Positions 9,588-20,898 of a DNA stretch of 64,000 nt are shown here, piece by piece (the stretch's first letter is position 1; each line of letters starts with the position of its first letter). The stretch is from Lithodes maja (Eukaryota > Arthropoda > Malacostraca > Decapoda > Lithodidae), in the NCBI GenBank assembly GCA_037953745.1, contig JBAKBP010007657.1, forward strand, positions 33,752-97,751, in the 5' to 3' direction. Both the position numbers and the translations under genes were made by a program. The notes below the pieces were generated by a model. The model was not told the DNA's origin, made no database searches, and saw only the letters and a list, made by a program, of their open reading frames with translations.

Positions 9588-11385
9588 TGTTACGACTGGG
9601 GTTCAAATATATCAGGGCTCTTATTCATTGGACTAGTAATGGCATAAATGTTACAACGGAAAGCGCTAGCTCCAACCTCTGATGTATATCCCCAGTGAAC
9701 AAAGAACACAAATACTCTACAGTGTTCTATATGCAATACTAGGCTATCAAACTCTCAATAAATGTGCGTCTACTCTAGGCTTAATGTTATGTGAAAACAG
9801 CCTATTACTACCTATAACCGAAGGTGCTTGGTTATGGTATGCAAAGTAAGGTGGTAAGAGAAGTTACAGCTTACGTTACTTTAATCAATAAATGTCAGGC
9901 ACTCCTGCATGAAAGAAAGTGCACTAAAGTCCTTCAACACTAACAAGGAATCTTCTTTAAATGTTAGATGCTATAAAGATGCTCGTATCGGAAATGGAAC
10001 CCAAAAAGGCAGGCAGCGGAACAATGCTCGTGCAGGCTATGCACACAAAAAGGCAGAATATATAATGCCGTCGGAGCCAAGAATATCCTAAACACTACAA
10101 CAATAATAATAATCGCCCCGACAATGCAGTATTCCTATCAACAAAAAGAGCCTAAGTCGTTTGTGTCTCAATACATCAAACTAGGCTGCGAAATGCTTGT
10201 GTAATCATAAATGGGTATGCATAAAAAGAGTAATTAGGTTAATATACTTAATGTCTACTGTGACTGATAAAGTCTAGCTAGAGTCAATGATACGAGATAC
10301 TGGTGCGCATGTCATGCTGCATAGCCTAGTGCAAATCTCAAGTCTGTGCGTCAAATATTACGTTAAAATGAAGGGTAGCTCTCTTGAGAAACCTTAATAC
10401 CGAAGTATTAAGCGTTCTCCGGGCGTACCTCAAAGACAAACAATCGAGACTAGAACAGTGCAGAATGGTATAGGCAAAAAACCCTCATTCGTGCATACTC
10501 TACTCTCAATGGCACACAGACTAGAATTTACTCAATCAACTCCAGTTCTCAGGTATGTCGTGCCGCTTTTAACTGAAGCCAGCACTCATAGGAAACAATA
10601 CCTATAATATCAGACTCCTAGTCTAGCATTATCTAATCCAGCAGAACACTAATAACTAAAGGAAGCAGTACTAAACAATATAAATGCCAACCAATGCTTC
10701 GTGATCCACTTATCTTAACAACTAACATACATGGGTTATATCAGACCTTAACGCACAATACAACTGGCCAGCATGAAGCTGATTTTGCAGAGTTAACCAG
10801 AGGGGGTATAATATTAATAAAAGGTGGTGAAAGATATGGAAAATGAGAGAGATAGGCAGAGGAAAAGATTCTCAGGTACGGAGCGGGGACAGATAGCAAG
10901 GGAAAAATAGATGGGTGCGTTCTAGAAACCAGATCTGAGGGAGAGAGGGGCGAGGAACTGTATATATACTCGCACTAGCTCGAGGTGCGTGGGGAAAAAA
11001 GCGGTTACAAGTCATCTAGCCACTAGCAAGAGCTTGCAGCATGGTAAGGGCCTCTCTCCACCAACCCCCGCGAGGCAGCCAGCCGTGACGTCATCGAGCG
11101 GGACAAAAACACTGCGCGCCCCCTCTCACTCTGTTCTACTCTCTCTCTCTCTCCCAGATCCCATCATTACTAGTTAATGATAAAACATATACTTTACAAT
11201 TAAATATATAAAGCCTTGACATGGGTGAAAACAAAGAGCCTTTCTGGACTGCCCATGACACGAGCTTTCATATGAAATAAAGCACACTCTAATACATAAA
11301 CTGTAGCCCCATCCACTGCCCTGGCGATCCTAGCGAGTCACTGTAGGACAAGCCATGCGGTTCTAACGGAGTGGTTAACGTCACA
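9588..11385 (-). repeat. 3' LTR of element B
   Basis: A 1798-bp LTR from TGTTAC to GTCACA on plus. It is adjacent to a run of C (11386-11397) that is the complement of the polypurine tract. Confidence 0.93.
10374..10429 (-). other. Conserved LTR stem-loop RNA, element B 3' LTR
   Basis: Same fold as at 6551-6606, with the C(UUCG)G cap. One base differs in the conserved CCAGG segment (CCTGGCG is CCGGGCG on plus). Confidence 0.8.
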
Positions 11386-11857
11386 CCCCCCCCCAAGATT
11401 TTTCTCAGAGGCCCCAAGGCTCACAAAAATCTGATGGTTAGAACCCATGCTATATCTCCACTTCCCATCACCCAGCGGCAGTATAATATCTGGCACAGTT
11501 CTTCAACAAAACATTTTTCAAAATTATAACCCTCCCAACACAATAGGTTAAATTATATGTAGTTATGCTCCTCAAGAGCGAGCTTCTCTAGCCCAGCATT
11601 CTGAGAGGAGTGCAACTCAGAATTACTGCTATAACATTCTGAAAAAATTTAACTATCAAAGAAAGTTTTTATTTGATTTTTATGTTTATAATTTGTTTAT
11701 TTCGGCTGCACTATAGGGGCAAGCCTAGTTTTTTCTTCTATACCAAACGCTCAACTTCTGCTTTACGACCCAATACACTGGGCTACAACCGCGAGCCAAC
11801 AAGCACCAAGCGCAAAATACCATTCAAACTAAAGCAGGAGGCTACCCGTGTGTCAAT
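11386..11857 (-). other. 3' untranslated internal region of element B
   Basis: Polypurine tract complement at the left edge, then AT-rich non-coding sequence up to the stop of the long frame. It is closely related to the tail of element D at 47536-48020. Confidence 0.7.
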
Positions 11858-14800
11858 CTACCCAGGATCATATACCCTTGAACGACCATCTGCAACCACG
11901 TTGTCACAACCGGCAATATGGCGTATGTCCAGGTTATATACCAATAACCTTAGTGACCACCTGGTCAGCCTCATATTCCGATTGTGAATCTGGTCCAAGA
12001 ACTTGAGAGGGTGATGATCTGGGTAAACTACAACGACCAGACCATAGGCTGGAACACAGACCTCGAAATGCCTCAGAGCAAGTACAACCGCCAGCAGCTC
12101 CTCCTCGACAACAGAGCAGCTCTCCCGGGCCGAATTGTACTTCACCGAGCAGAAACTAACAGGATGCTCCAGCCCATCATCGTCCTTTTCCACAAGGACG
12201 GCACCAGCCCCCACACCACTAGCCTCCGTTGCTAGATGGAAAGGTAGGCTAAAGTCAGGGGCCCTGAGGATCGGGTGAGTGCACAACAGGTGTTTTACTT
12301 CTCTAAACACCTTCTCACACTCAGGCACCCAATTGAACTTCTTATCCTTCCAGTTATCCTCCACCTGAGCTTGACTGTCCCGTTCTCCTTCTCCACCTTG
12401 ACTGCTAAACGTCATCACAGGCACAGTGAGAGGCTCAGGGGGGTGCCTCCCATACTCCTTCATGGGATTAACATGACATAACTGATTGCGCTTCCGTCTG
12501 TCTGGAGTGGCTACCAAGTAAACCAGGTCCGATAGCTCCTCCACCACCCTATAAGGACCAGTGTACTTCGCGGATAAGGGGTGACCTACAAGGGGCAGTA
12601 GAATCAACACCTCCTGACCAACGTGAAACTCCCTGAGTTCAACCTTGAGGTCGTACCTGTCCTTCATGAGGGCCTGAGAGCTAGTCAAATTACGGCCAGC
12701 CAACTCCAGACTGCGCAACATCCGTTCTTGACTGTTGAGGACACACTTGAGCATAGAACAAGGTTTTTCTGCGCCCTCCCATACTTCTTCAACCATATGG
12801 AGAGGCCCTCTGACACGGTGTCCAAAGACGAGCTCATTAGGGCTGAATCCCAAACTCTCCCCAGGTACCTTCCGCACAGCAAACAAAACACATGGCAGGC
12901 CAAGATCCCAATCCTTCCCACTCTCAAAGCAACAACAACGAAGCACAGATTTCAAGGCTGAGTGCCATCGCTCTAACACACCCTGGCTCTCCGGATGATA
13001 CGCAGATGACACAACCCCAACAATCCCATGCTGCGGCATTGCTTGAACAAAGAGGCTAGAAGCGAAGTTGGGTCCCTGGACTGACTGAATCCCCTGCGGG
13101 CAACCATACCGGGAAAAATACACTAGCAAGCTTCGGACCACCGTCTTCGCCGACCCATTTCTCATAGGGTACGCATCAGGGTACCTTGTTGCCACACCTC
13201 CCGACTGTGCATCACTGTCCTCCTTCAACTCTTTCGTCTTTTTAAGCCCATCCACTGCCTTCTCAGGAACAGTTAATGGGTCTTCTCTAGACTCGAAATC
13301 TGGTCCTAATAATGAGTCCCCGAGAATGTCCGCTGATACTGAACTCTCAACCGCATCAACTTTCAACCCCTTCTCGGTACCCTTCCTCCGCTGATCTAAA
13401 GATTGTTGACCAGAATGTGACTCCCTGGATGCAGGATCTCCGGTGACAACACACGCCATAGGCTGCACCGGACACTTCTCAACCCACTCCTGCTCCTCCC
13501 TACTCACGTCGGCCGGCTTCTCGGCAACGACCAAGGGTGGAGCCTCAGAAGTAGGTCCCGCAAAGTCGTTGCCGAGAAGGAGGTCGACACCCCCAACAGG
13601 TAACTTCTCCACAATTCCTACATCCAGGTCACGAGTCACACCATCAACTTCCACCTTCATTCTTACAAGCGGGTATGACCTTGTCTCATTAACTCCCTGA
13701 ACCACAACCACCCGCGCCGTATTGACAGGTTTACCAGTGAAATTTCTCAACAGTGTTTGCGATGCCCCAGTGTCACGCAAAATTCTCACCTCATGTCTTC
13801 TACCCCCCCACTCCACACAACCGAGTCCCCTGTGGTCACTAAAGGCATCACGGACAGGGAATAAGCCTTCCGGATCCTTCTGCACTGGCAGTGTATTTAC
13901 CTCGGAAGAAATGCCTCTAACAAACTCCGATGTCCTCTTGCACACTCCAATGCCGTGAGCAAAAGACACGGCTGCCGGAGGAGGTCGACTAGGGCACTCA
14001 TTTGCCTTATGACCCTCCTGGTGGCAACTAAAACACATAAATTTTGGTTTCGGCTTATACTGTGATGTAAAAGGCCCCTGACTTTTCACATACGGTGTGG
14101 TGTAAGGTTTGGATTCAGTTTTAGTTTCATGGCTCTTCTGTTTAAATGTGTCATTGTTCCGGGGAGGGGGAGGATAACGGTCCTTAGCACTTACATCGTA
14201 CTTCTGTGAGGACCCGCAACCCCGAATCAACGACAGCCGTCGATCAGCCATTTCTGCTGCTTCGACTAGAGTTCTTGGGTTTTTCTCCTTTAAGTTCAAA
14301 GTTAGATCACCGCCCGTACTCTTAAAGAACTGCTCCAACATCATTAACTGCTTAATTTCATCAAATGTTGTGACCTTCTCAGATCGGAGCCAGTTCCCCA
14401 TAGCATCGGACAAGTCCCGGGCGTGTTCCAAAAAGGTGCTATCTCTTCCCTTAGTTACACCCCGGAACTTCAAACGGTACGTTTCTGGTTGCAATTCGTA
14501 AGCCCTCAGGACAGCCTCCTTGAGATCCTCATACACAATACATAACTCCAAAGGTAACGCATCGTAGGCTTTAAGACCCTTGCCTATTAATCTAGAGGAT
14601 ACAAGTGCTGCCCATTTATTCTCTGGCCACTGGTGTTCCTGGCACTTCTTCTCAAAGCGTGTGAACAATTCTGTTACACCACTCTCATCAAACACCGGAA
14701 CCAGTTTCAATAAGTGCGAGAGAGATTGATCATGAGCACGGTTACCAGCCCCAAGTCGCTGTCCCGTTGTCTCTACTCGCGACTTCTCTACGTCCCTGTC

Positions 14801-15370
14801 GGCACAGTACCTAGTCGACTCAGCTTGGATTTTTGCTAGCTCTATTTGCTGCTCACCTGCCCTGATAGCCTTTCTCTCTTCGATCTTAGCTAATTCGAGC
14901 TGAAGCAATAATTCTGGAGATAACCCTTGAGGAGGTGAAGGTGCTACAATGTTTGAAATTACCGGTGGTCCCCCCAGGGGCAACCCACCCTGCCAGTCAC
15001 CACCCAACTGCGGAAGCGTACCCGGGGTCGGCAAACTACTGGGATGGCTGGGAGTCGAGTGTAGGGGAAGCATGGCCGAAGGGCTCTGAGCACTCAACCC
15101 ATCTCGCTCACCAGTCACCCTGCCCAGTACACACGTTATCAAGTTATCCTTGGTCATGCTGCTAGTAACCGCATGACCGATAGCTGTGGCCAGGCATTGA
15201 AGACCGTACCGATCCATACCCTCCAACCGCTCGGCAGTAACAGGCCATTGCAAAAATATCCTAGCATCCTCCTCACAGTTCACCCGATTAACCCTTTCAT
15301 CATGCTGTTGTTCCTCAGTTTCGACATTACGTACTGTGTCTCCATTCTCCTCTGATCCGGTATAAGACAT
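11858..15370 (-). CDS. Gag-protease-(partial integrase)-RNase H fusion, RT-less, element B
   Basis: An uninterrupted frame of 1170 codons from the ATG at 15370. The frame is open a little upstream, but this ATG matches the starts of the other copies. In order: gag N-domain (CEEDARIFLQWPVTAERLEG), coiled coil, SCAN-like capsid, zinc knuckle CFSCHQEGHKANEC, protease with LRDTGASQTLL and LLLGNDFA, a shortened linker, and the integrase core from ATRYPDAYPMRNG onward. In that core the second Asp is Val (IQSVQGPNF) and the first Asp is deleted. The integrase C-terminal barrel joins directly through VEDNWKDKK to RNase H. RNase H has TEASG for TDASG and YPDHHPL for YTDHHPL. Gag and protease motifs look intact while every pol enzyme is damaged or absent. 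It probably supplies structural protein only, or persists as a passenger mobilised in trans. Confidence 0.9.
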   Translation of the reverse strand: MSYTGSEENGDTVRNVETEEQQHDERVNRVNCEEDARIFLQWPVTAERLEGMDRYGLQCLATAIGHAVTSSMTKDNLITCVLGRVTGERDGLSAQSPSAMLPLHSTPSHPSSLPTPGTLPQLGGDWQGGLPLGGPPVISNIVAPSPPQGLSPELLLQLELAKIEERKAIRAGEQQIELAKIQAESTRYCADRDVEKSRVETTGQRLGAGNRAHDQSLSHLLKLVPVFDESGVTELFTRFEKKCQEHQWPENKWAALVSSRLIGKGLKAYDALPLELCIVYEDLKEAVLRAYELQPETYRLKFRGVTKGRDSTFLEHARDLSDAMGNWLRSEKVTTFDEIKQLMMLEQFFKSTGGDLTLNLKEKNPRTLVEAAEMADRRLSLIRGCGSSQKYDVSAKDRYPPPPRNNDTFKQKSHETKTESKPYTTPYVKSQGPFTSQYKPKPKFMCFSCHQEGHKANECPSRPPPAAVSFAHGIGVCKRTSEFVRGISSEVNTLPVQKDPEGLFPVRDAFSDHRGLGCVEWGGRRHEVRILRDTGASQTLLRNFTGKPVNTARVVVVQGVNETRSYPLVRMKVEVDGVTRDLDVGIVEKLPVGGVDLLLGNDFAGPTSEAPPLVVAEKPADVSREEQEWVEKCPVQPMACVVTGDPASRESHSGQQSLDQRRKGTEKGLKVDAVESSVSADILGDSLLGPDFESREDPLTVPEKAVDGLKKTKELKEDSDAQSGGVATRYPDAYPMRNGSAKTVVRSLLVYFSRYGCPQGIQSVQGPNFASSLFVQAMPQHGIVGVVSSAYHPESQGVLERWHSALKSVLRCCCFESGKDWDLGLPCVLFAVRKVPGESLGFSPNELVFGHRVRGPLHMVEEVWEGAEKPCSMLKCVLNSQERMLRSLELAGRNLTSSQALMKDRYDLKVELREFHVGQEVLILLPLVGHPLSAKYTGPYRVVEELSDLVYLVATPDRRKRNQLCHVNPMKEYGRHPPEPLTVPVMTFSSQGGEGERDSQAQVEDNWKDKKFNWVPECEKVFREVKHLLCTHPILRAPDFSLPFHLATEASGVGAGAVLVEKDDDGLEHPVSFCSVKYNSARESCSVVEEELLAVVLALRHFEVCVPAYGLVVVVYPDHHPLKFLDQIHNRNMRLTRWSLRLLVYNLDIRHIAGCDNVVADGRSRVYDPG
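13517..13579 (-). other. Conserved RNA hairpin in protease-integrase coding region, element B
   Basis: Arms 13517-13532 and 13564-13579 with a 31-base loop. The innermost pair is a C/A mismatch on plus, which is a G-U pair in the transcribed sense; the other 15 pairs are perfect. Confidence 0.8.
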
Positions 15371-15587
15371 GATGCTCACAAAAATTTCCCACCTCAATCT
15401 TCAGAAAAGAAGTACCCCAAACTCTTATACCTCAATATACACACAAAAATTCTCGTAAATACTCAAGGGCTATACTATGTTGCAAAAAAAAATTATTCTT
15501 GCTGATCCCCGCAAAATATTCTCCAAAACAACAAATGTTCCCTGCTAATAAATGTAGGTTCACCAAATCCTAGGTAAGGTCGCCATT
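15371..15587 (-). other. 5' untranslated leader and primer site of element B
   Basis: Non-coding leader between the gag ATG and the 5' LTR. The octamer TGGCGACC on minus lies at 15578-15585, two bases from the LTR. Confidence 0.75.
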
Positions 15588-17382
15588 TGTTACGACTGGG
15601 GTTCAAATATATCAGGGCTCTTATTCATTGGACTAGTAATGGCATAAATGTTACAACGGAAAGCGCTAGCTCCAACCTCTGATGTATATCCCCAGTGAAC
15701 AAAGAACACAAATACTCTACAGAGTTCTATATGCAATAATAGGCTATCAAACTCTCAATAAATGTGCGTCTACTCTAGGCTTAATGTTATGTGAAAACAG
15801 CCTATTACTACCTATAACCGAAGGTGCTTGGTTACGGTATGCAAAGTAAGGTGGTAAGAGAAGTTACAGCTTACGTTACTTTAATCAATAAATGTCAGGC
15901 ACTCCTGCATGAAAGAAAGTGCACTAAAGTCCTTCAACACTAACAAGGAATCTTCTTTAAATGTTAGATGCTATAAAGATACTCCTATCGGAAATGGAAC
16001 CCAAAAAGGCAGGCAGCGGAACAATGCTCGTGCAGGCTATGCACACAAAAAGGCAGAATATATAATGCCGTCGGAGCCAAGAATATCCTAAACACTACAA
16101 CAATAATAATAATCGCCCCGACAATGCAGTATTCCTATCAACAAAAAGAGCCTAAGTCGTTTGTGTCTCAATACATCAAACTAGGCTGCGAAATGCTTGT
16201 GTAATCATAAATGGGTATGCATAAAAAGAGTAATTAGGTTAATATACTTAATGTCTACTGTGACTGATAAAGTCTAGCTAGAGTCAATGATACGAGATAC
16301 TGGTGCGCATGTCATGCTGCATAGCCTAGTGCAAATCTCAAGTCTGTGCGTCAAATATTACATTAAAATGAAGGGTAGCTCTCTTGAGAAACCTTAATAC
16401 CGAAGTATTAAGCGTTCTCCTGGCGTACCTCAAAGACAAACAATCGAGACTAGAACAGTGCAGAATGGTATAGGCAAAAAACCCTCATTCGTGCATGCTC
16501 TACTCTCAATGGCACACAGACTAAAATTTACTCAATCAACTCCAGTTCTCAGGTATGTCGTGCCACTTTTAACTGAAGCCAGCACTCATAGGAAACAATA
16601 CCTATAATATCAGACTCCTAGTCTAGCATTATCTAATCCAGCAGAACACTAATAACTAAAGGAAGCAGTACTAAACAATATAAATGCCAACCAATGCTTC
16701 GTGATCCACTTATCTTAACAACTAACATACATGGGTTATATCAGACCTTAACGCACAATACAACTGGCCAGCATTAAGCTGATTTTGCAGAGTTAACCAG
16801 AGGGGTATAATATTAATAAAAGGTGGTGAAAGATATGGAAAATGAGAGAGATAGGCAGAGGAAAAGATTCTCAGGTACGGAGCGGGACAGATAGCAAGGG
16901 AAAAAAAGATGGGTGCGTTCTAGAAACCAGATCTGAGGGAGAGAGGGGCGAGGAACTGTATATATACTCGCACTAGCTCGAGGTGCGTGGGGAAAAAGCG
17001 GTTACAAGTCATCTAGCCACTAGCAAGAGCTTGCAGCATGGTAAGGGCCTCTCTCCACCAACCCCCGCGAGGCAGCCAGCCGTGACGTCATCGAGCGGGA
17101 CAAAAACACTGCGCGCCCCCTCTCACTCTGTTCTACTCTCTCTCTCTCTCCCAGATCCCATCATTACTAGTTAATGATAAAACATATACTTTACAATTAA
17201 ATATATAAAGCCTTGACATGGGTGAAAACAAAGAGCCTTTCTGGACTGCCCATGACACGAGCTTTCATATGAAATAAAGCACACTCTAATGCATAAACTG
17301 TAGCCCCATCCACTGCCCTGGCGATCCTAGCAAGTCACTGTAGGACAAGCCATGCGGTTCTAACGGAGTGGTTAACGTCACA
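15588..17382 (-). repeat. 5' LTR of element B
   Basis: A 1795-bp LTR, nearly identical to 9588-11385. On minus a TATATATA box is at 16959-16966, and the stem-loop lies roughly 540 bases downstream at 16374-16429. Confidence 0.93.
16374..16429 (-). other. Conserved LTR stem-loop RNA, element B 5' LTR
   Basis: Same fold and C(UUCG)G cap as 6551-6606: outer GGTA/TACC, middle GAGAA/TTCTC, inner CTTAATAC/GTATTAAG. Confidence 0.8.
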
Positions 17383-18825
17383 AATGTTTGAGAAAAGCCG
17401 AATAAATCGAAATGGAGGTGGCGTTTTACTTTATATCAAAGAAAGTCTTAACCCTACCCTCTTGTCAAAACCTCAAATTGTGAACGTCGACGCATCTTTT
17501 GTGCTAATAAAGAATAATAAATGTACAAAAATAATACTTGCATTAATATACAGACCTCCATCTCAATCAGTGCAAACTGACCGAGAAATTTACGAACAAA
17601 TTGCAGATGTAAGTAACTCACAAGATACCGTCATTTTTGGCGACTTTAATTTACCTGTGACCAAGTGGGGCGATACTCTTACTTCACACTCCGGACATGA
17701 CTTGTATACGAACTTGCAAGAGAGTTCGCTTTATCAATTTGTTCGAACGCCGACCCGTGGTAATAACGTTCTTGACATTGTACTTGCAACAAAAGAAGAA
17801 TTAATAGAGAATTTGAATGTTGGTGATGAATTCAGTAACAGCGACCATCGTACGATAACTTTCACTTTAAAGTTTACTAGTAACGAACCAAATAGTAGCA
17901 TCGAAAAAGTCCCTAATTTCAAGAAAGCAAACTTCCATAAACTTAGAGCTATGTTTAAAGAAACTGACTGGAGCTTTTTAATTAACAATAATGACATAAA
18001 TACATCTTGGAAGTTATTCGAAACCAATTACCTAAAAGCAGTGCAAGACTGCATACCATCGAAAATACGGCGTCCAGGCCATAATAATAAGCCCAAATGG
18101 TGGAATAAAGATATTTCAAACTGCCTGCTTGCTAAAAAATTTGCTAATGATAGATTAAAATCCTCACAAAATGACGAAGAACGGGTGAAATTTGTAGAGC
18201 TACGACGCAAAGCCAAAAAGTTAATTAAGCAAAGTAAAAAGACCTTAGAGTTACATATTGCGAATCAAAGTTAAACAAACCCGAAAGAATTCTATAGTTA
18301 TATCAGAAAGAAAAAAGTAGTTACTTCAACTGTTGGACCGTTAGTCGATGAAAATGGAGAATACACCAAAGACGAAGTACAAATGAGTAATGCCCTCAAT
18401 ACCTTCTTTGCATCAGTTTTTACAACAGAAGACCTCAGTGATATCCCTACACCATCGCCGATTCAGATTGATAATTCAGATGTTCTAAGCAATATCACCG
18501 TTACAGAGAGAGAAGTATTGAATTGTTTAGATAAACTCAAGGTAAATAAAACGCCTGGACCTGATACAATCTCGCCTAGAGTTCTGAAGGAAGCTAAGGA
18601 TGAGCTCTCCAAACCACTGACATTACTATTCAATAAATCCTTGCAGTCTGGAACTATGCCTGATCAGTGGAAGCTAGCCAACGTAACACCGATATTAAAA
18701 AAAGGCAGCAAATCCCTACCCAGTAACTATCGTCCAATTAGCTTAACCTCAGTTGTATGTAAAATGCTAGAAACGGTCATACGAGACAGACTCGTAAATC
18801 ACTTAGAGGAAAATAACATACTTAA
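17383..18825 (+). pseudogene. CR1-like LINE ORF2, endonuclease and start of RT
   Basis: Continuation of the LINE begun at 9132. APE endonuclease motifs are GGGVLLYI, LALIYRPPSQ, VIFGDFNLP and SNSDHRTITF. An in-frame TAA at 18272-18274 interrupts the spacer; the same frame then gives LNCLDKLKVNKTPGPD, LANVTPILKKGSKS and NYRPISLTS, the first RT motifs. It is cut at TTAA 18822-18825 by a MITE. Nonsense codons show that this copy is inactive. Confidence 0.88.
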
Positions 18826-19463
18826 CCCGGTACGCTAAATAGACCTAGGGGCTAGGGTAGTTATTTGTGCATTTCTAGCCTTGGATTCTGACAGAATTCG
18901 TTATATTTACAATATAGACCATTATTTGTTTTCGGTATGCTTTTATTTTACATATATGATGTATATATGAACCTTCAAGAGTGCTAAAATAAGTGGGAAA
19001 AGCATTTGGGTGGTGAAAAACGAAGATATTGGCCACCCGGTCGTAATGTCAGGCGAGAGAGAGCTACAGTCAACCCTCCTCTCTCGCTGTCTGTGAGGTA
19101 ACTGAGACGAGCGGGGCGGTGTGGGCTGGTGTCTGGGTGTTACATATCGATCTTTTCTGCAACCCACTTGTGCTACATTATCACGGGAGAGAAAAATAAC
19201 CGATAAATGATGATAATAAGAGGGAAAATAGGTGATAATTGAGGAGGGGAGGGAGGGGGGAATAAGGTGGGGAAGGAGGGGAGGGGGGTGGGTGAGATTT
19301 ACATGGATGAGTACTGGAGGGGAATTATCTCACCTAGAGACAAATTCTTTTGTTTTGATAGGCCCTTTTTTTTTTTGGAAAGCTTTTTTTATGGTCTTGC
19401 TTCCGTGAGGCCTATCGCGTTCCCTATAGGAAGCCTTCCGTGAGGCCTATCGCGCTTGCCGGG
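18826..19463. mobile_element. TTAA-flanked MITE (piggyBac-like), 638 bp
   Basis: It is inserted inside the RT of the CR1-like LINE, with TTAA at 18822-18825 and 19464-19467. Inverted ends: left CCCGGTACGC then ATAGACCT, right (reverse complement) CCCGGCAAGC then ATAGGCCT. A nearby direct repeat of CCGTGAGGCCTATCGCG occurs at the right end (about 19405-19455). Its interior shares blocks, in opposite orientation, with the MITE at 29201-29837 (for example TTATCACCTATTTTCCCT). No coding capacity. Confidence 0.85.
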
Positions 19464-20898
19464 TTAAAGATACTCAACACGGCTTTCGTAAAAAACGTTC
19501 CTGTTTAACAAACCTCTTAGACTTCTTCCACGATATCCTCAACCTCTACGATGAGAGTAAAGCTGTAGATATTATATACCTTGATTTTCAAAAGGCCTTT
19601 GACAAAGTTCCCCACAAACGTTTACTGCTAAAACTAAAAGCGCATGGAATACAAGACGGTGTGTTGAAATGGATAGAAAATTGGCTCGGCGACAGAAAGC
19701 AAAGAGTAGTCATAAACGGTAAGGCATCTAAATGGACCAATGTAAGTAGCGGGGTACCCCAGGGATCGGTACTAGGACCAATTATCTTTCTAATTTACAT
19801 CAACGATATAGATGAGGGCCTCACCTGTACAATCTCAAAATTTGCTGACGATACAAAAATTGCAAATAGCGTACTCTCAAAAGAACAAGTTGACGATATG
19901 CAACACAATCTAGATAAATTGTCATGTTGGGCCCAAATTTGGCAAATGAGTTTCAATGCGGATAAATGTAAAGTACTACATATCAGATACCTAAATGAGA
20001 AAGCAAACTATTCGATGAATGGCACTCAGCTTAAGAATGTAAACAGAGAAACCGATCTGGGAGTAACAATATCGAGTAACCTAAAACCGAGTCAACAATG
20101 TTCAGAAGTTGTTAAGAAGGCAAACAAAATAATTGGCTTTATAGGCAGGTCATTTGAGCATAAATCCAAAGAAGTTATCCTAACCCTTTACAATTCCTTA
20201 GTCCGCCCTCTTCTGGAATACTGCGTTCAATCCTGGTGCCCTTATTACCAAAAAGATATAAACAAGCTAGAACGAGTTCAACGTAGAGTTACCAAAATGA
20301 TACCTAGCCTAAAGAACAAACCATACGAAGAGCGTCTTAGAGAATTAAATCTATTTCCTTTAACCCAGCGCAGATTAAGAGGTGACTTAATTCAAGTGTT
20401 CAAAATCATCAAAGGCATCGACAATATGAACTGTAGTAAGTACTTCACTATCGACCAATCTAATTGCACGCGGGGAAACGTTTGCAAAATTATTGGTAAA
20501 TCTTTTAACTCACACGAATCTAAGAATTTCTTCTTCAATTGAGTTGTCAACTTGTGGAATGGGCTTCCCCGAAACGTTATAGACTGCATCACCATTGATT
20601 CATTTAAACTCCGCCTAGACAAATATCTCGCTTCAAACCCGCGACTGACTGCGTTTGTAAATGAATAACTTTATTTTATCCCCCCCTCAGTTACTAACCC
20701 ATCTGTCCCCTACTAACTTCCTAATCCTGCCACGGACATTAGTTCCAGGGCAGTAATTCCCTTTCCAATGTTCCCTTACCCACTCTAAACCACTGTTTGG
20801 ACACTTGATCCTCAGTGTTTTGGAGGACAAGCAACCTAGAAGGGTCACTAGATATGTTGTTGCTTGATTTCCTTTGTACTCCTTTGTACTCCTTTGTT
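19464..20898 (+). pseudogene. CR1-like LINE ORF2, RT core, C-terminus and 3' end
   Basis: The frame resumes with TQHGFRKKRSCLTNLLDF, then YLDFQKAFDKVPH, SGVPQGSVLGPIIFLIYIND, KFADDTK (catalytic Asp pair) and DLGVTISSNLKPS. The C-terminal region LVRPLLEYCVQSWCPYY and RRLRGDLIQVFKI is typical of CR1-group LINEs. A TGA at 20539-20541 replaces Arg, after which the frame continues to a stop at about 20668. The 3' end carries a tandem CCTTTGTACT repeat (about 20869-20898); short 3' tandem repeats are characteristic of the CR1 group. Confidence 0.88.

Larger units (their letters stand above)
9588..17382 (-). mobile_element. Ty3/Gypsy LTR retrotransposon B (non-autonomous, intact ORF)
   Basis: A complete insertion with LTRs 9588-11385 and 15588-17382, flanked by the target duplication AATG (9584-9587 and 17383-17386). 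Joining the flanks restores the endonuclease frame of the host LINE. It belongs to the same LTR family as A. The internal region (4202 bp) carries one continuous gag-protease-remnant frame. RT, the integrase zinc domain and the first integrase Asp have been removed by in-frame deletions. The LTRs differ at only a modest number of positions, so insertion is fairly recent. Confidence 0.95.

Noticed and set aside
12623..12961. Plus-strand frames of 60-130 codons across the Gypsy coding regions of A, B, D and F
   Set aside because: Antisense shadows of the minus-strand gag-pol frames; no domains.
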